Assembly: GCA_963575745.1 (NCBI GenBank)
Contig: CAUYUJ010012113.1
Span: 330,559 to 394,558 of the forward strand
DNA from: Prorocentrum cordatum
Lineage: Eukaryota; Sar; Dinophyceae; Prorocentrales; Prorocentraceae
Direction: 5' to 3'
DNA length: 64,000 nucleotides
Every line of letters starts with the position of its first letter. Within the stretch, counting starts at the first letter, position 1. Made by a program: the position numbers and the translations under genes. Positions 43,400-53,829 of the stretch are shown in pieces. The notes beneath the pieces were generated by a model. The model searched no databases and was not told the origin of the DNA. It saw nothing but the letters and a program-made list of their open reading frames with translations.

Positions 43400-43462
43400 C
43401 CGCCATATTTCGGCATACCCCTCATGGGTTCGTGGCCCCATAGGGAGCGCCACCGAAGAAGG
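43400..43462 (+). repeat. isolated unit of the 90-bp satellite
   Basis: CATACCCCTCATGGGTTCGT then GGCCCCATAGGGAGCGCCAC matches the 41.4-42.4 kb unit. Confidence 0.6.
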
Positions 43463-43623
43463 TACTCACAATTGCGGCACCCACAACTGCATATGGTTGG
43501 GTCTTTCGCCAGGATAATTTGTTTTGCCAAATTTTTCCACGTGGTCTAGGATGATCCTCGATGGTCCTCGCCGAAAGATAAATGCGCACGTCCGAGCGAT
43601 GCCAGGGGGCCAGCGCCAGCGGG

Positions 43624-43878
43624 TCACCTTGTCAAACGCTTCGCATTCGCCTTGCCCTTGGCCCTGGCGGTGGCTGGCGCCTTGGAATTGGACTTGGACG
43701 GATGCTCTCTTTTCTTGGTCTCGGCCGCCACAGCAGCTGCACAACCCGCCGGGAATCCATCCATCGTCTTGTCCTTAGAGCCCTTGCCACCGCCCTTGCT
43801 GCGCGACTTGGGCATCAGGGTCGCGTCCTCAAGACCATGGCAACTCCCGTTCAAGGGGGCTAGGTAGTGGATGGTCAA
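43624..43878 (-). CDS. Lys-rich short frame downstream of the unknown gene
   Basis: 84 codons ending in SKAPATARAKGKANAKRLTR. It may be the tail of the gene to its right after a frameshift, or untranslated sequence. No motif. Confidence 0.25.
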   Translation of the reverse strand: MTIHYLAPLNGSCHGLEDATLMPKSRSKGGGKGSKDKTMDGFPAGCAAAVAAETKKREHPSKSNSKAPATARAKGKANAKRLTR

Positions 43879-43893
43879 TGATTGCTGAATCCA

Positions 43894-46435
43894 TCATTCT
43901 GGACATGACTGGGCCAAGTCACTGACGTCGTTGAATTTCGAGAGCGGTGGCACAACGCCTCTGGGTGAAATGCTTATCTGAATGATCATCTTAGTTATCG
44001 ACATATCGGGCGTATCCTTCCTCCCGCCCTGCTTGACCATCCACGCGGCGACAGGGGCTTCGACGGCCACTGCATTGTGCCCCGACCCCGAGACCCAGAA
44101 GTCCACGCTTAAGAAGGCACCTATGAGCAAGCTGTTGGCGCCCTTCGTGGTCGACATGGGGCCTACAAGCGGGAGCTCGAAGTCTTTCTGCATCAAGGGG
44201 CACACGGGAATTGTCTTTGCCTTGTCGACGATGTTGAGGCGGACCTGAGTCGCCGACGTAAGTGCGTTAGTCCTTCCAGAATAAAAAAACCAACAAGAGC
44301 GCCTCCAAACATTTCTCCATGGCTTTGAAAAAACACGATGTCGAAGTCCGAAGCTTTCGTCTTGCGGAGCTTCTGAGCGTCTTCATGCTTCTCAAACGCC
44401 TCCTTGGGAAAAAAATGCGGCTGGGTCTCTGAGCGCATACAACTCCGATAGTGGTGCGTCGTCCTTCGGACCGGTAGTGGTATCCACGGCGAGGTCCTGC
44501 TGCTCGACGAGTGCGAGCTCCTCCTTTACCATGGCCTTGTCCAAGTCAAACCCCTCGGCGCTCGCGAGAGAGCACAGGAAGTGACCGCCGCTCCAGTTAT
44601 TCGTGGCATCGTTGGCGTCGGCATGCCTGCGTCTCGACAAAATTATCCAGAATTCAAACCGCTGGGTGTCACCGTGACAATGGCAATAACACGCACAAAT
44701 TCCCGCAACAACATCAGCGGATGCCGACTTCCACAGGGTGAGAAAGACATCAGGCCAACCAGTGCACTTCACGGTGCTCAGGCCGAGGAGCGTGTTTGCG
44801 CGTTCCAAGAGGCGCACGACGTACTTCGGACGTAGAGAGAGGCACTGCTCAAGCATCGTGCGGTCTCTGAACACATTCTTGGACTCCGATGGCGTTTCGA
44901 AGCCGAGGCGGACGCAGTCCACGAGGGTAGACATGGCTGACCACCATCCGAGCTTGAGGATCGAGAAGAGCGACACCTGAATAGCCTTAAGAAGGTTGGT
45001 ACTGCACTTGCCGGTGTTGGGTAACTGGTCGATGTCGTTGTAGACCAAGTCCGCCAACTCCTTCATCGCAGGTTGATATTGAATGTCGTTGGGCAAAGTG
45101 GTATCGACGAAGGCCTTAAACTTGGAAACCATCTCCTTGTCTGCGAACGTATCTGCGGCGCGTTTGACCGTTCCTCTTCTGACATTTTGTGTTCTGGCGT
45201 GCCAATCGTAGCAAAGGCCCCGTTGAGTTTGTCAGAGAGTGCACCAAGGGCCATGGACTTCCCTTGCACGTTTACCTGGGAGTGGGCAGCCTCAATGAAC
45301 CTCTGGAGCTCCTGGCGCAACGTCGACCGTGCAGTGTGCAGCATATTGCAGAAGATAACCTTTCCGGCGAATGCAAACTCCAAAGCGACGCTGACCATCG
45401 CTAACAACGTCACCAAAATCGCTGGCTCGTCGACGTGGTACCCGTGAAGGTTGGCCTCGGCCATCACCTGACTAAAGACAGCATGGGGAGCATACGCCAT
45501 GTCCTCGATCCATGTGACGCTGCGGTCGTCTCCATCCTCAGTTTGCACAGTGGTCTTGACCAGAGCAGCTGCCATGCGATCGTTATCGCTGCGACCTTTC
45601 GGCGTTCCTCCTCCTCTCCCCCTGCCTCTGCCTTGGCCGCCTCTGCTCTTGCCTTTCTTGCCATCGCCCTTGCCGTCTCTTTCGCCGTTGCCTCCTTCCT
45701 CCAGCCGGCCCGCTTTACTCGCGTTCTCGGAGGAACCCTCCAACGCCGGCCTCTTGCGAACACCCTCCTCCTGATCCTTCTTCGCCTTCGCCTCCTTCTC
45801 AGCCTCCTGCTCATTTCTCCTTCTCCTCCTTCTCCTTTGCTGCCTTAATGGCTGCTCTCTCCCGGGCCTTAATGGCATCCTTCGCCATCATATATTGTAA
45901 GAGACTTTGAATCTTGTCGGTCACGTCCTTGCTGTTCTCTTTGAAAAGGCATGGCAACTCCCGCTGGGCCCCCTCGCAGGCATTCACTGGAAAAGCAAAC
46001 TTGAGGGTCTCGAAAGCGACTGCGTACTTGAACTTTGAGATGTACTTCGATTCCACGTTTTCGAACTTCAGTCCCTTAACCACATCTCTGATCGCGTTGG
46101 ACACCTGGTGCGCTATACTAATTGCGTTGAAGAGCCAAACCAGGGTGTAGTAAGTCGACGTGCTGAAAGAACCAGTTCTCGAGATCATTGAACATGTTGT
46201 TCTCGTTCTCCTTGGATTCCTTGTCCTTGTTCCTTGTCTTTCCGGTGAGAACAGATTGAATGCCTTGGAGACCGTGACAAAAGCTTTTGGTTGTGACCCA
46301 GATCTTCAAATAATCTATGACCTGTGCTCCAGGGCCACCACTGCCGATGCTCTTCCACTTCGTTTCGACAAATTCCAAATAGTGCGCCTCGTACTTAGGA
46401 TTCTTGGTATTGACACCCGTGCTGTCGGCCTCAGC
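43894..46435 (-). pseudogene. unknown-family gene, exon 2 onwards, frameshifted
   Basis: Begins after the acceptor at 46436 with AEADSTGVNTKNPKYEAHYL. The coding trail then changes frame near 46.17, 45.81 (a TGA avoided by one base), 45.16, 44.66 and 44.29 kb. Each piece is protein-like: a helical domain (LFNAISIAHQVSNAIRDVVK), a Lys/Glu coiled region and Gly/Arg tract, a long helical part (KELADLVYNDIDQLPNTGK, LLERANTLLGLSTVKCTGW) and an end with GANSLLIGAFLSVDFWVSGS and a stop at 43894. Together with exon 1 it would be about 1000 residues. No known domain. Long homologous pieces with single-base slips suggest a recent pseudogene or assembly indels. Confidence 0.5.
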
Positions 46436-46572
46436 CTGGACGGAAGCGCGAGACACGAAAAAAAAAAGAGAAGGGGGAATACGGGGAAGGCGGAGCAGGA
46501 GTGGAGAGAGGAGGACGAGGGAAGAAGGAAGGGAGGGAGGACGAGGAGGAGAGTGAGGATTGCGATTGATAC
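46436..46572 (-). other. 137-nt GT-AG intron
   Basis: Donor CGAC/GTATCAATCG at 46572, acceptor TTCCGTCCAG/GCTGAGG at 46436, preceded by an 11-T run. The interior is pyrimidine-rich on the coding strand. Removing it joins two protein-like exons in frame. Confidence 0.7.
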
Positions 46573-47262
46573 GTCGGTGGCCTGCCACTCCGCCTCCAAC
46601 TGCAAGACCTCCCGCAGAATCTCGAACAGTGAAGCAGGAGAACCTTGGTGGAACCGGTTGTGATATTTCATCAACCATATGACACATTGCAACGGCGTGG
46701 TTGCTATCAGCACGCGAGCCCTCATCCCAAGTCTCTCTGTGTGTAGGACGCAGGGGTTCTCGGGATCACGTTTTTTGGCACGGTAGAAAGCTTCTGAGAC
46801 GTGGTTGCAGGTAAAGGCGAGAGCGGGGAAGCCCCGCTGAACCTCGGACGTGTCCTCCCCCGAATGGCCCCAGATGAGCCATGCCTCACCTCGAACTCCA
46901 AGCGAGAGGCCATCTGCCATAATCCGCCTGACATACCTTTCGCAGGTGGCTTCGGACAGCGGCCTGTTGTGAAGATGCTTGATTACGGCACGCTCTCCAG
47001 ATGGAGTGAACCAGGCGAAATTCACGGCGTGCTTACGGTCCCCAAACTTCTCGAAGATGGCGGACTCCATGAGCGCGCCCTGGCAGGTTACCGAATATTT
47101 TCCCCACTGGAGTTTGGTCGGTGATCTGCCCCGTCGGCATCGACAGTTGAACGCCCCCGGACGGCCCAGCGGGCCCAGTCCAGGACCGACTGGTAGGGCC
47201 CCTGTATCTTCGCCGTCGCCTCCGCCTCCGCCGCCGGCGCCGCCGGTCGCCACCATGGCCAT
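46573..47262 (-). CDS. unknown-family gene, exon 1
   Basis: Starts at ATG 47262 in a good context (GCCATGGCC). 230 codons: a Gly-rich start, then WGKYSVTCQGALMESAIFEK, FTPSGERAVIKHLHNRPLSE, WLIWGHSGEDTSEVQRGFPA, RAKKRDPENPCVLHTERLGM and a helical end LFEILREVLQLEAEWQATD, which meets the donor site. Codon use and composition are even. I have an impression that similar unnamed proteins are common in dinoflagellates, but I assign no function. The alternative start ATG at 47256 is two codons in. Confidence 0.6.
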
Positions 47263-47993
47263 GGCTTCTCACGAACAGGACGAACCCAGGACGAATTCCA
47301 AATGGGTTGGTTGCGCATGCGAGCGCGACACCTTGCCGAACTGCAAACAGCTTTCGCTAAATATACAAACTGCAATCGCACGCTGACACCAAACTCATGC
47401 CTTATTCTTTTGACTTGGCAGAGTCGACCTACGGGTGGGCATGTGTGACCATGCGACACCTTGTCGAATTGCAAACAACTGTTGCTAAATCTTACAGCCC
47501 GAGAGAGAACGCAAGACTCCTTGGCAGGAAGGCTAAGCAACTTGGAAATCATGACCTCACGACCGCTGATGTCACGTATAATGAATGATATAATGATGAT
47601 AATGAAACTTACTTTGGATAAGGGATTCGGAATCCAGGGCCCCGCGACCAAACCCCCTTCGCCTCGAAGAAAGAAGGAATGCGCCAGGGTCGAGCCCCTG
47701 ACATTCCTACCCCCCCACATCTGCCCCATATCATTCTGATTACGTTTGATTTCCGCGCTGCACGCAGCAGCCCGTTTCCCAACCCTCACAGTCACTCGGA
47801 AGCTTGACCCACGCGTACACAAAGAGTGGATCGATCAAAAAACGGGGGCTGGTGCTGGCATTAATTAGAGGCGGAAAGACCTCGGAAAGAGCGAAACACC
47901 GAGCGAACTTCTTCAGCGGCGTTGGGCCGCCCCTCCTGCCTTTCATCGTTTCAGTCTCTCCACATCCTCCCTCCATCCCCTCGCTGGACCCCC
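47263..47993. other. no gene recognised
   Basis: Separates the unknown gene from the methyltransferase-like gene. Contains two similar 60-bp stretches around ACCTTGCCGAACTGCAAACA (47331) and ACACCTTGTCGAATTGCAAA (47456). Confidence 0.45.
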
Positions 47994-50787
47994 CTAGATA
48001 GCCCTCCGGCGCTTCTTCTCGCCCTGAGAAACTGGCGTGGATTCGGCAATTGACTGCTTGTGCTGCCTCTGACTCATCATCCCAAGCATGCTGAGCATGG
48101 GATTGTGTTCCGCTCGGGATATGTAATTCTCGTAAGAATGCCACAACACTAAACCAACAACCTCAACGTTCATGGCGTTTCCAGACATCCCATTCACTCT
48201 GCGTGGATTACGAGTGATACCATATGTATTCAAACTCGTATAAGTTCTTTCGCCCAAGGGTGGCCCAGGAAAAGACGGATGAACTGGGGGGCCTTGCAGT
48301 AGTAGCGCCTCGCTGCCACCGAGCCAACGAGGACAACAATCCGGAATGGTGTCGCAGAAGATGAGGTGCATGTTTTTGATGAGAGTGTGCATGAAACCCC
48401 CTTGGGACTTCTCTGGGCGTGCAAAAGGGTCCTGGTTGAGTTGCCATGCTCTGCCTGGGTATTGAATGCTGTAGGTGTCCAAAAACTAGCGCTCGCATGC
48501 TGTGAGGCACTCAAAGAAAGGATTCGGGTCACTTATCTTGGGGGTGACCTCCAATGATTGAGCGAAGCTTTTTGGTCGCGCCATGGCCCATTGCAACTCT
48601 TGCTCCAGTTCATCACGGCCATGATGGAGCGGATTGGGGATATCTGGGCTGAGGTCGGCTCATTTGTGGAGGGAGTAGGCGTCTTTGAAGGCAATGCAGC
48701 ATTCACGGTGAAACTTGCGGCAGAAATCGCCCAGCGGGCAAAGTTGGTTCAGCGCTGCAGCTTTGCGACCAAAGATGGTGTATTTTCTTGATCGTGCGTT
48801 CGGCCAACAATAGTCCATTGAGTCCATCTCGAAGGTGTCGATATGATAGCGCTGGCCAGGCCAAAAGAGAAAATATAGAATCGTCTAGCAATATGAGGCC
48901 CACGCCCTGCTTCGACCATGGTTGGCACGTGGTGCCGGCGACGTGTCGCTTGGCCTTTCGCAATTGGCACATCTCGCCGTGAACCGAACATTTGGCCCAT
49001 GGTTGGGTGGCTTTCCCAGAACTAACAACATTACGCAGCGCATCAACTGCCATGTGCACTCTGCCTTCCGCTTTGAGAATTGAAATGGCGCCGTTGACCT
49101 CTGAACGAAAAAAATTGCAGATGACGCCAAACAGGCAGCCGCCGCTCTTGCCGAGGAAATTCTTCAGCTCTGTCTGACAGGCACTATCGTTCTCAATCGC
49201 GTGCGACAGATTGTCCTTAGGTGTCCAACGAACGCCTTGGTGGGCCAGGGCATCTGAAAGCGAGTCCGCCAGCATGCCGAGGGAAACCTCTGGCGCGTCG
49301 ATACCAGAAAAGGCAGTGCTGACCTCGTTGCTTTCAAAATATATTGCAATATCCTTTAAAGAATTACCACGTGGGCCGACCTCATCGACAACGCGGAAAT
49401 GCCAATTGAACGCCTCGCAAAAATTGGTGACCTTATAACGACCAGGACGCGGCTGGCGCCTGCGGCGACGCGTTGCCCCTGCCAAGTTGATTGACACAAT
49501 ATCCAAATCCGAGTCCACCGAAGCGGCCGCTGGCTCACCAGATGGTTCTGGCCGAGGTTGCGAGGCTGCTGCAGGGCGTCTTCGTGGAACCAGCGGAGCG
49601 TCAGAGTCCGAGGAGGTCTTCGTCTTGATCTCCACGGCTCCGTCTGGCTCCTTCACCTCCTTCGGGTCCTTCAGCGGAGCGTCAGAGTCCGAAGATGTCC
49701 TCGTCTCAATATCCGCGGCTCCGTCTGGCTCCGTCACCTCCTTCGAGTCCCTCGGCTCCGTCGCCTCGATCTCGGGTCCTTTTGCTCCGTCACCGTCTTC
49801 TGGGTCTCCTGGCTGAGTCGATGGCGTTCGTTCTTGTCCGCCAGCTCCTTCACCATCAAGTCCATCAGGTGCTGCAGCCTGATGAACTTGATCCATCGCT
49901 GGTACTCCTGATGCTGGTACTAAAGATGAAGATGGTTGCGCCAGCGAGTCGGCGCGGCCGGGCTCGGGGATGGCGCTTTTCTTTCTCGCTGCTGCCCGCA
50001 ACAAGATTTTTTGAGCAAGGAAAGTGAAACTACCTCTTTCGACAATCTCAACAATATAGCCTGAGCGTGGACTACTGGTTCCTGTGTAGGGTACCGTGCG
50101 CGGCCAATGATTGGGCCCACGATGTGTTTCCGGTGCTGAACTGCCGCTGGCTTCGGTTGGTTCATCGGGCTTGTCGGCTGAAGCTGCAGCTGCAGTAACT
50201 GATGTGGGCTTCTTCATCACACCCAGCATGCTTACCACTGGCGGTGCTGGTTGGACTCCATCTCTCAAAGCGAAGTTGATAAGTGTGCAATTGTGTGTTT
50301 GCATAGCACGCTTGCGTTCGATGTAGATGGGCTCTGGCAAACGCTCCGCATCCTTGACAATAATCCCAGCTTGCGGATCAAACTTCACCGATGCCCCACC
50401 ACCCCATCTGGCCCGCATGAGTTCGATAATAGCACCGTCGTTCACCTCGTGCCTCCAAATATCTCGAATGAAATCAGTCATGGTTGAATATGAAATGACG
50501 TCCTCGAAAATGGCAGAGCCCCAGACTGTGATGACGTGGTGGCACCCGCGACTCCTACAGCCAGTGCCGTTTTCGATGAGACAAATTTTCCGTCCAGAAA
50601 CCAAATTGTCAATAGGCTTGCCCCGGACTATGACTGTTGCTCGATCACCAGGATTGTCGGTGAAGAAACGACCGATGCTTTCAGAATCAACCAATATACC
50701 TTTCATATTCGACATCGATCCTTGCATGTCGTTCGTGAATTGGGAATGCAATGCGCCGTCTGACAAACTGGAAACGCATTTGACCAT
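47994..50787 (-). pseudogene. C5-cytosine methyltransferase-like gene, decayed
   Basis: A 694-codon frame (50787-48703, ATG start) and its continuation to 47994. Residues 1-200: a domain with SGRKICLIENGTGC and TVWGSAIFEDVISY that I cannot name. Residues 200-440: low-complexity acidic linker with a 30-residue duplication (TSSDSDAPL twice). From 440: FSGIDAPEVSLGMLADSL (motif I-like), HVAGTTCQPWSKQGVG (motif IV-like with catalytic-type Cys), then ENTPSL in the +1 frame (motif VI-like, 48777-48788), and after in-frame TGA (about 48690) and TAG (about 48487) MSGNAMNVEVVGLVLW (motif X-like). Motif order I-IV-VI-X fits a C5 methyltransferase; the frameshift before motif VI and the two stops make this copy inactive. 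Confidence 0.55.
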
Positions 50788-51049
50788 GAGGAGGCTGTCA
50801 TATGAACGCCATTCCTCCCAACGGTAACCCTGTGCAGAAACCTACGACATTGCCAAAAACGCCCCGGTGATATGTGGGCGGACTCGTTGGAAGCCCAAGA
50901 GGATGGAGGGGGGGGGGGGGGGGGGGGGGGTGGGGGGAGGGGGGGGGGGGGGGAGGAGGGGGAGGGAGAAGAGATGAGGAAGGAAAAAATAAGGAGGAGG
51001 GAGGGGGGAGGGAGGAGGGGAGGGGGGGGATACAGCGCCCTGGATTCCT
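50788..51049 (+). repeat. poly-G and G/A-rich block
   Basis: 23 consecutive G at 50908-50930, another G-run to 50953, then GGAGGG units to about 51030. Confidence 0.9.
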
Positions 51050-51370
51050 GCGAACCCTTGGGAACCACGTGAACCCATTGGGCCATGTGAGGCCCTGCGC
51101 CCATGTGGAACCTTTGAGAGCCCCTTGAACCTGAACCCCTTGGGCCCTGAGAGGCCCTGGACCCCTGGAGATCCTTTGGGGGGCCTTTTGAACCTCGTGG
51201 CCCCCTGGGCCTAGTCAGGCCCTGGACCCCCGTGGAACCTTTGGGGGCCCCTTGAACCCCTTGGGCCCTGAGAGGCCCTGGACCCCTGAAGAATGTGCGG
51301 GGGCCCCTTGAACCCTTCGGGCCATGTGGGGCCCTGGGCCCTTGTGGAACATCTGGGAGAGACCCCTCAG
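51050..51370 (+). repeat. short-period repeat related to the 223-bp satellite
   Basis: About five units of 60-70 bp with CCCTTGAACCCCTTGGGCCC and TGAGAGGCCCTGGACCCC. This 30-bp core is also the start of every 223-bp satellite unit to the right. Confidence 0.75.
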
Positions 51371-51429
51371 ATAATTCACACAGGCCACATGTGGCAGAGC
51401 AGACCGCCAGGGCAGTCTGCAGACGACCC

Positions 51430-51960
51430 CGCGCGAGCAAACAACGCACTAAGCAGTTGGCACGCAGGCCGCGCTGACAAGCGTTCGTGCCACAAGCCCA
51501 GGCTGCAAACCATCCCAGCACGTGGATCCAAGATTTTATTGCCACCACATCTCGGCTGCATGCTGCTCGCACATGTCTCGTGTCGACACCAAACATGTCA
51601 ACCCGACGCGCCAAATGCGTGCCGCGGTTGCGTGTGTCCGAAGCTGTTCGCGTGAGCCCATTGAACCCCCATTGGGCCCGTTGGGCCCTGAGATGCCCTG
51701 GGCCACTGGGGAACCCAGCGCTCGTGACACAAGCCCAGGCTACAACGAATATCAGCACGTGGGGTCAGGATGTTGTTGCCACCGCATCTCGGCCGCATGC
51801 TGCTCGGCTCGCACATGTATCGTGTCGACGCCGCGCGTGTCGACCCGACGCGCCAAATGCGCGCCGCTGCTGCGTGTCCGAAGATGTTTGGGAGCACAGT
51901 GAACCCCATTGGGCCCTGAGAGGCCATGGACCACTGGGTGGCCCTGCGGAGGTGCACGCC
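51430..51960 (+). repeat. 223-bp satellite, first block (2 units)
   Basis: Same unit as 53830-55930 (AACGAATATCAGCACGTGG, CATGCTGCTCGCACATGTCT, GACGCGCCAAATGCG). The block ends with CTGCGGAGGTGCACGCCAGC, a terminus repeated at the end of the second block (55912). Confidence 0.8.
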
Positions 51961-52011
51961 AGCGCAATATCACTGCATGTGCATCTGGAACACGACGAGA
52001 CCATCCCCCAG

Positions 52012-53815
52012 GGTCGTCGTCGGGAGGCGGCCCCCGACGAGGCCCCCCCCCCCCCAGTGTAGGCGTCGGGGGGTGGCTCCGACGAAGCTCTCCCCAAGGA
52101 TCGCCGTTGGGAGGCGGCCCCAGACGAAGCCCCCTCGAAGCGTCGCCGTCGGGGGGCGGCCCCCGGCGCGGTCACCCCCGCGGGTCGCCGTCGGGAGGCG
52201 GCCCCCGACGAGGTCATGCCAAAGGGTCGTCGTCGGAAGTCGGCCCCCGACGAGGTCATCCCCAAGGACGTCGTCGGGAGGCGGCTCCGACGGGGTCGCG
52301 TCAAGGGTCGTCGTCGGGAGGCGGCTCCCGACGAGGTCATCCCCAAGGGTCGTCGTCGGGGGGCGGCTCCCGACGAGGTCACCCCCGCGGGTCGTCGCCG
52401 GGAGGCGGCTCCCGACGAGGCCCGTTCCAGGGGTCGTCGTCGGGAGGCGGCCCCCGACGAGGCCATCTCAGGGGTCGTCGCCGGGGAGCGGCCCCCGACG
52501 AGGTCATCCCCAGGGGTCGTCGTCGGGAGGCGGCCCCCGACGAGGTCATCCCCAGGGGTCGTCGTCGGGAGGCGGCCCCCGACGATGTCTTCTCAAAGAT
52601 ATGTCGTCGGGAGGCGGCCCCCGACGACGCCCTCTCACAGGGTCGGCGTCGGGAGGCGGCCCCCGACGAGGTGATATCACAGGATCGTCGTCGGGGGGTG
52701 GCTCCAGACGAGGTCATCCCAAATGGTCGTCGTCGAGGGGCGGCCCCCGACGAGTCCTTCCCAAAGGGTCGTCGTCGGGGGGCGGCCCCCGACGACGACG
52801 CCCCCGCGGGTCGTCGTCGGGGGGCGGCTCCCGAAGATGCCCGTTCCAGGGGTCGTCGTCGGGGGGCGGCTCTCGACGAGGTCATCCCCAGGGGTCGTCG
52901 TCGGGGGGCGGCTCCCGACGAAGGCGCTCCCAAGGGTCGGCGTCGGGAGGCGGCCCCCGACGGCACCCCTTCAAGGGCCAGCGTCGGGAAGCGGCCCCCG
53001 ACGACGCCATCTCACGGATCGTCGTCGGGGGGGCGCCCCCGACGAGGTCCCCCCCTGGGGTCGTCGTGGGGTGGCGGCCCCCGACGAGGTCACCCCCACG
53101 GTTCGTCGTCGGGAGGCGGCTCCCGATGAGATTCGCCCCGAGGGTCGCAGTCACGAGGCGGCCCCCGACGAGGCCCTTCCCAAAGGTCGTCGTCGGGAAG
53201 CGGCTCCCGACGAGGCGTGTCCAAGGGTCGTCGTCGGGAGGTGGCTCCCGACGAGGCCACCCCCAAGGGTCGTCGTCGGGGGACGGCCCCCGACGACGTC
53301 ATCCCCCGGGTCGTCGTCGGGAGGCGGCCCCCGACGAGGCCCGTTCCAGGGGTCGTCGTCGGGAAGCGGCCCCCGACGAGCCCCCCCCGGAGGGTCGCCG
53401 TCGGGAGGCAGCTCCCGACGACGCCCTCCCCGAGGGTCGCCGTCGGGAGGCGGCTCCCGACGAGGTCATCTCCAGGGGTCGCCGTCGGGGGGTGGCTTCC
53501 GACGACGTCATCCCCAGGGGTCGTCGTCGGGAGGCGGCCCCCGACGAGGTCATCCCAAAGGGTCGTCGTCGGGAGTCGGCCCCCGACGAGGTCATCCCAA
53601 ATGGTCGTCGTCGGGGGGCGGCCCCCGACGAGGCCTTCCCAAAGGTCTTTGTCGGGGGGCGGCCCCCGACGAGATCATCCCAAGGGTCGTCGTCGGGATG
53701 CGACTCCCGACGAGCCCATTCCCTAGGGTCGTCGAGAGGAGGCGGCTCCTGACGATATCATCCCCAAGGGTAGTCGTCTGGAGGCGGTTCGCGACGATGT
53801 TATTCCCAGGCTTCG
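52012..53815 (+). repeat. 42-bp hairpin-forming tandem array, about 42 units
   Basis: Each unit is CGTCGTCGGGAGGCGGC, then CCCCGACGAGG and a variable 12-bp spacer such as TCATCCCCAAG. The halves TCGTCGGGG and CCCCGACGA are complementary, so every unit can fold. Because 42 is divisible by 3 and the unit lacks stops, three plus-strand frames stay open (51926-53752, 608 codons; 51909-53129; 52723-53844) with 14-residue repeats such as GRRREAAPDEVIPK. I see no start context or splice site; coding is possible but unproven. Confidence 0.85.
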
Positions 53816-53829
53816 TCGTCCGAAGCCGT

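Noticed and set aside
31323-50930. Poly-G runs (31323, 36799, 50908) as boundary marks of insertions
   Set aside because: One does abut a fragment end, but others lie inside the linker or in intergenic DNA, and C-runs exist too; long homopolymers are also prone to assembly error.
51926-53752. 608-codon open frame as a confirmed gene
   Set aside because: The frame is open because a 42-bp stop-free unit repeats; two other frames are also open over the same span, so length alone is not evidence of coding.
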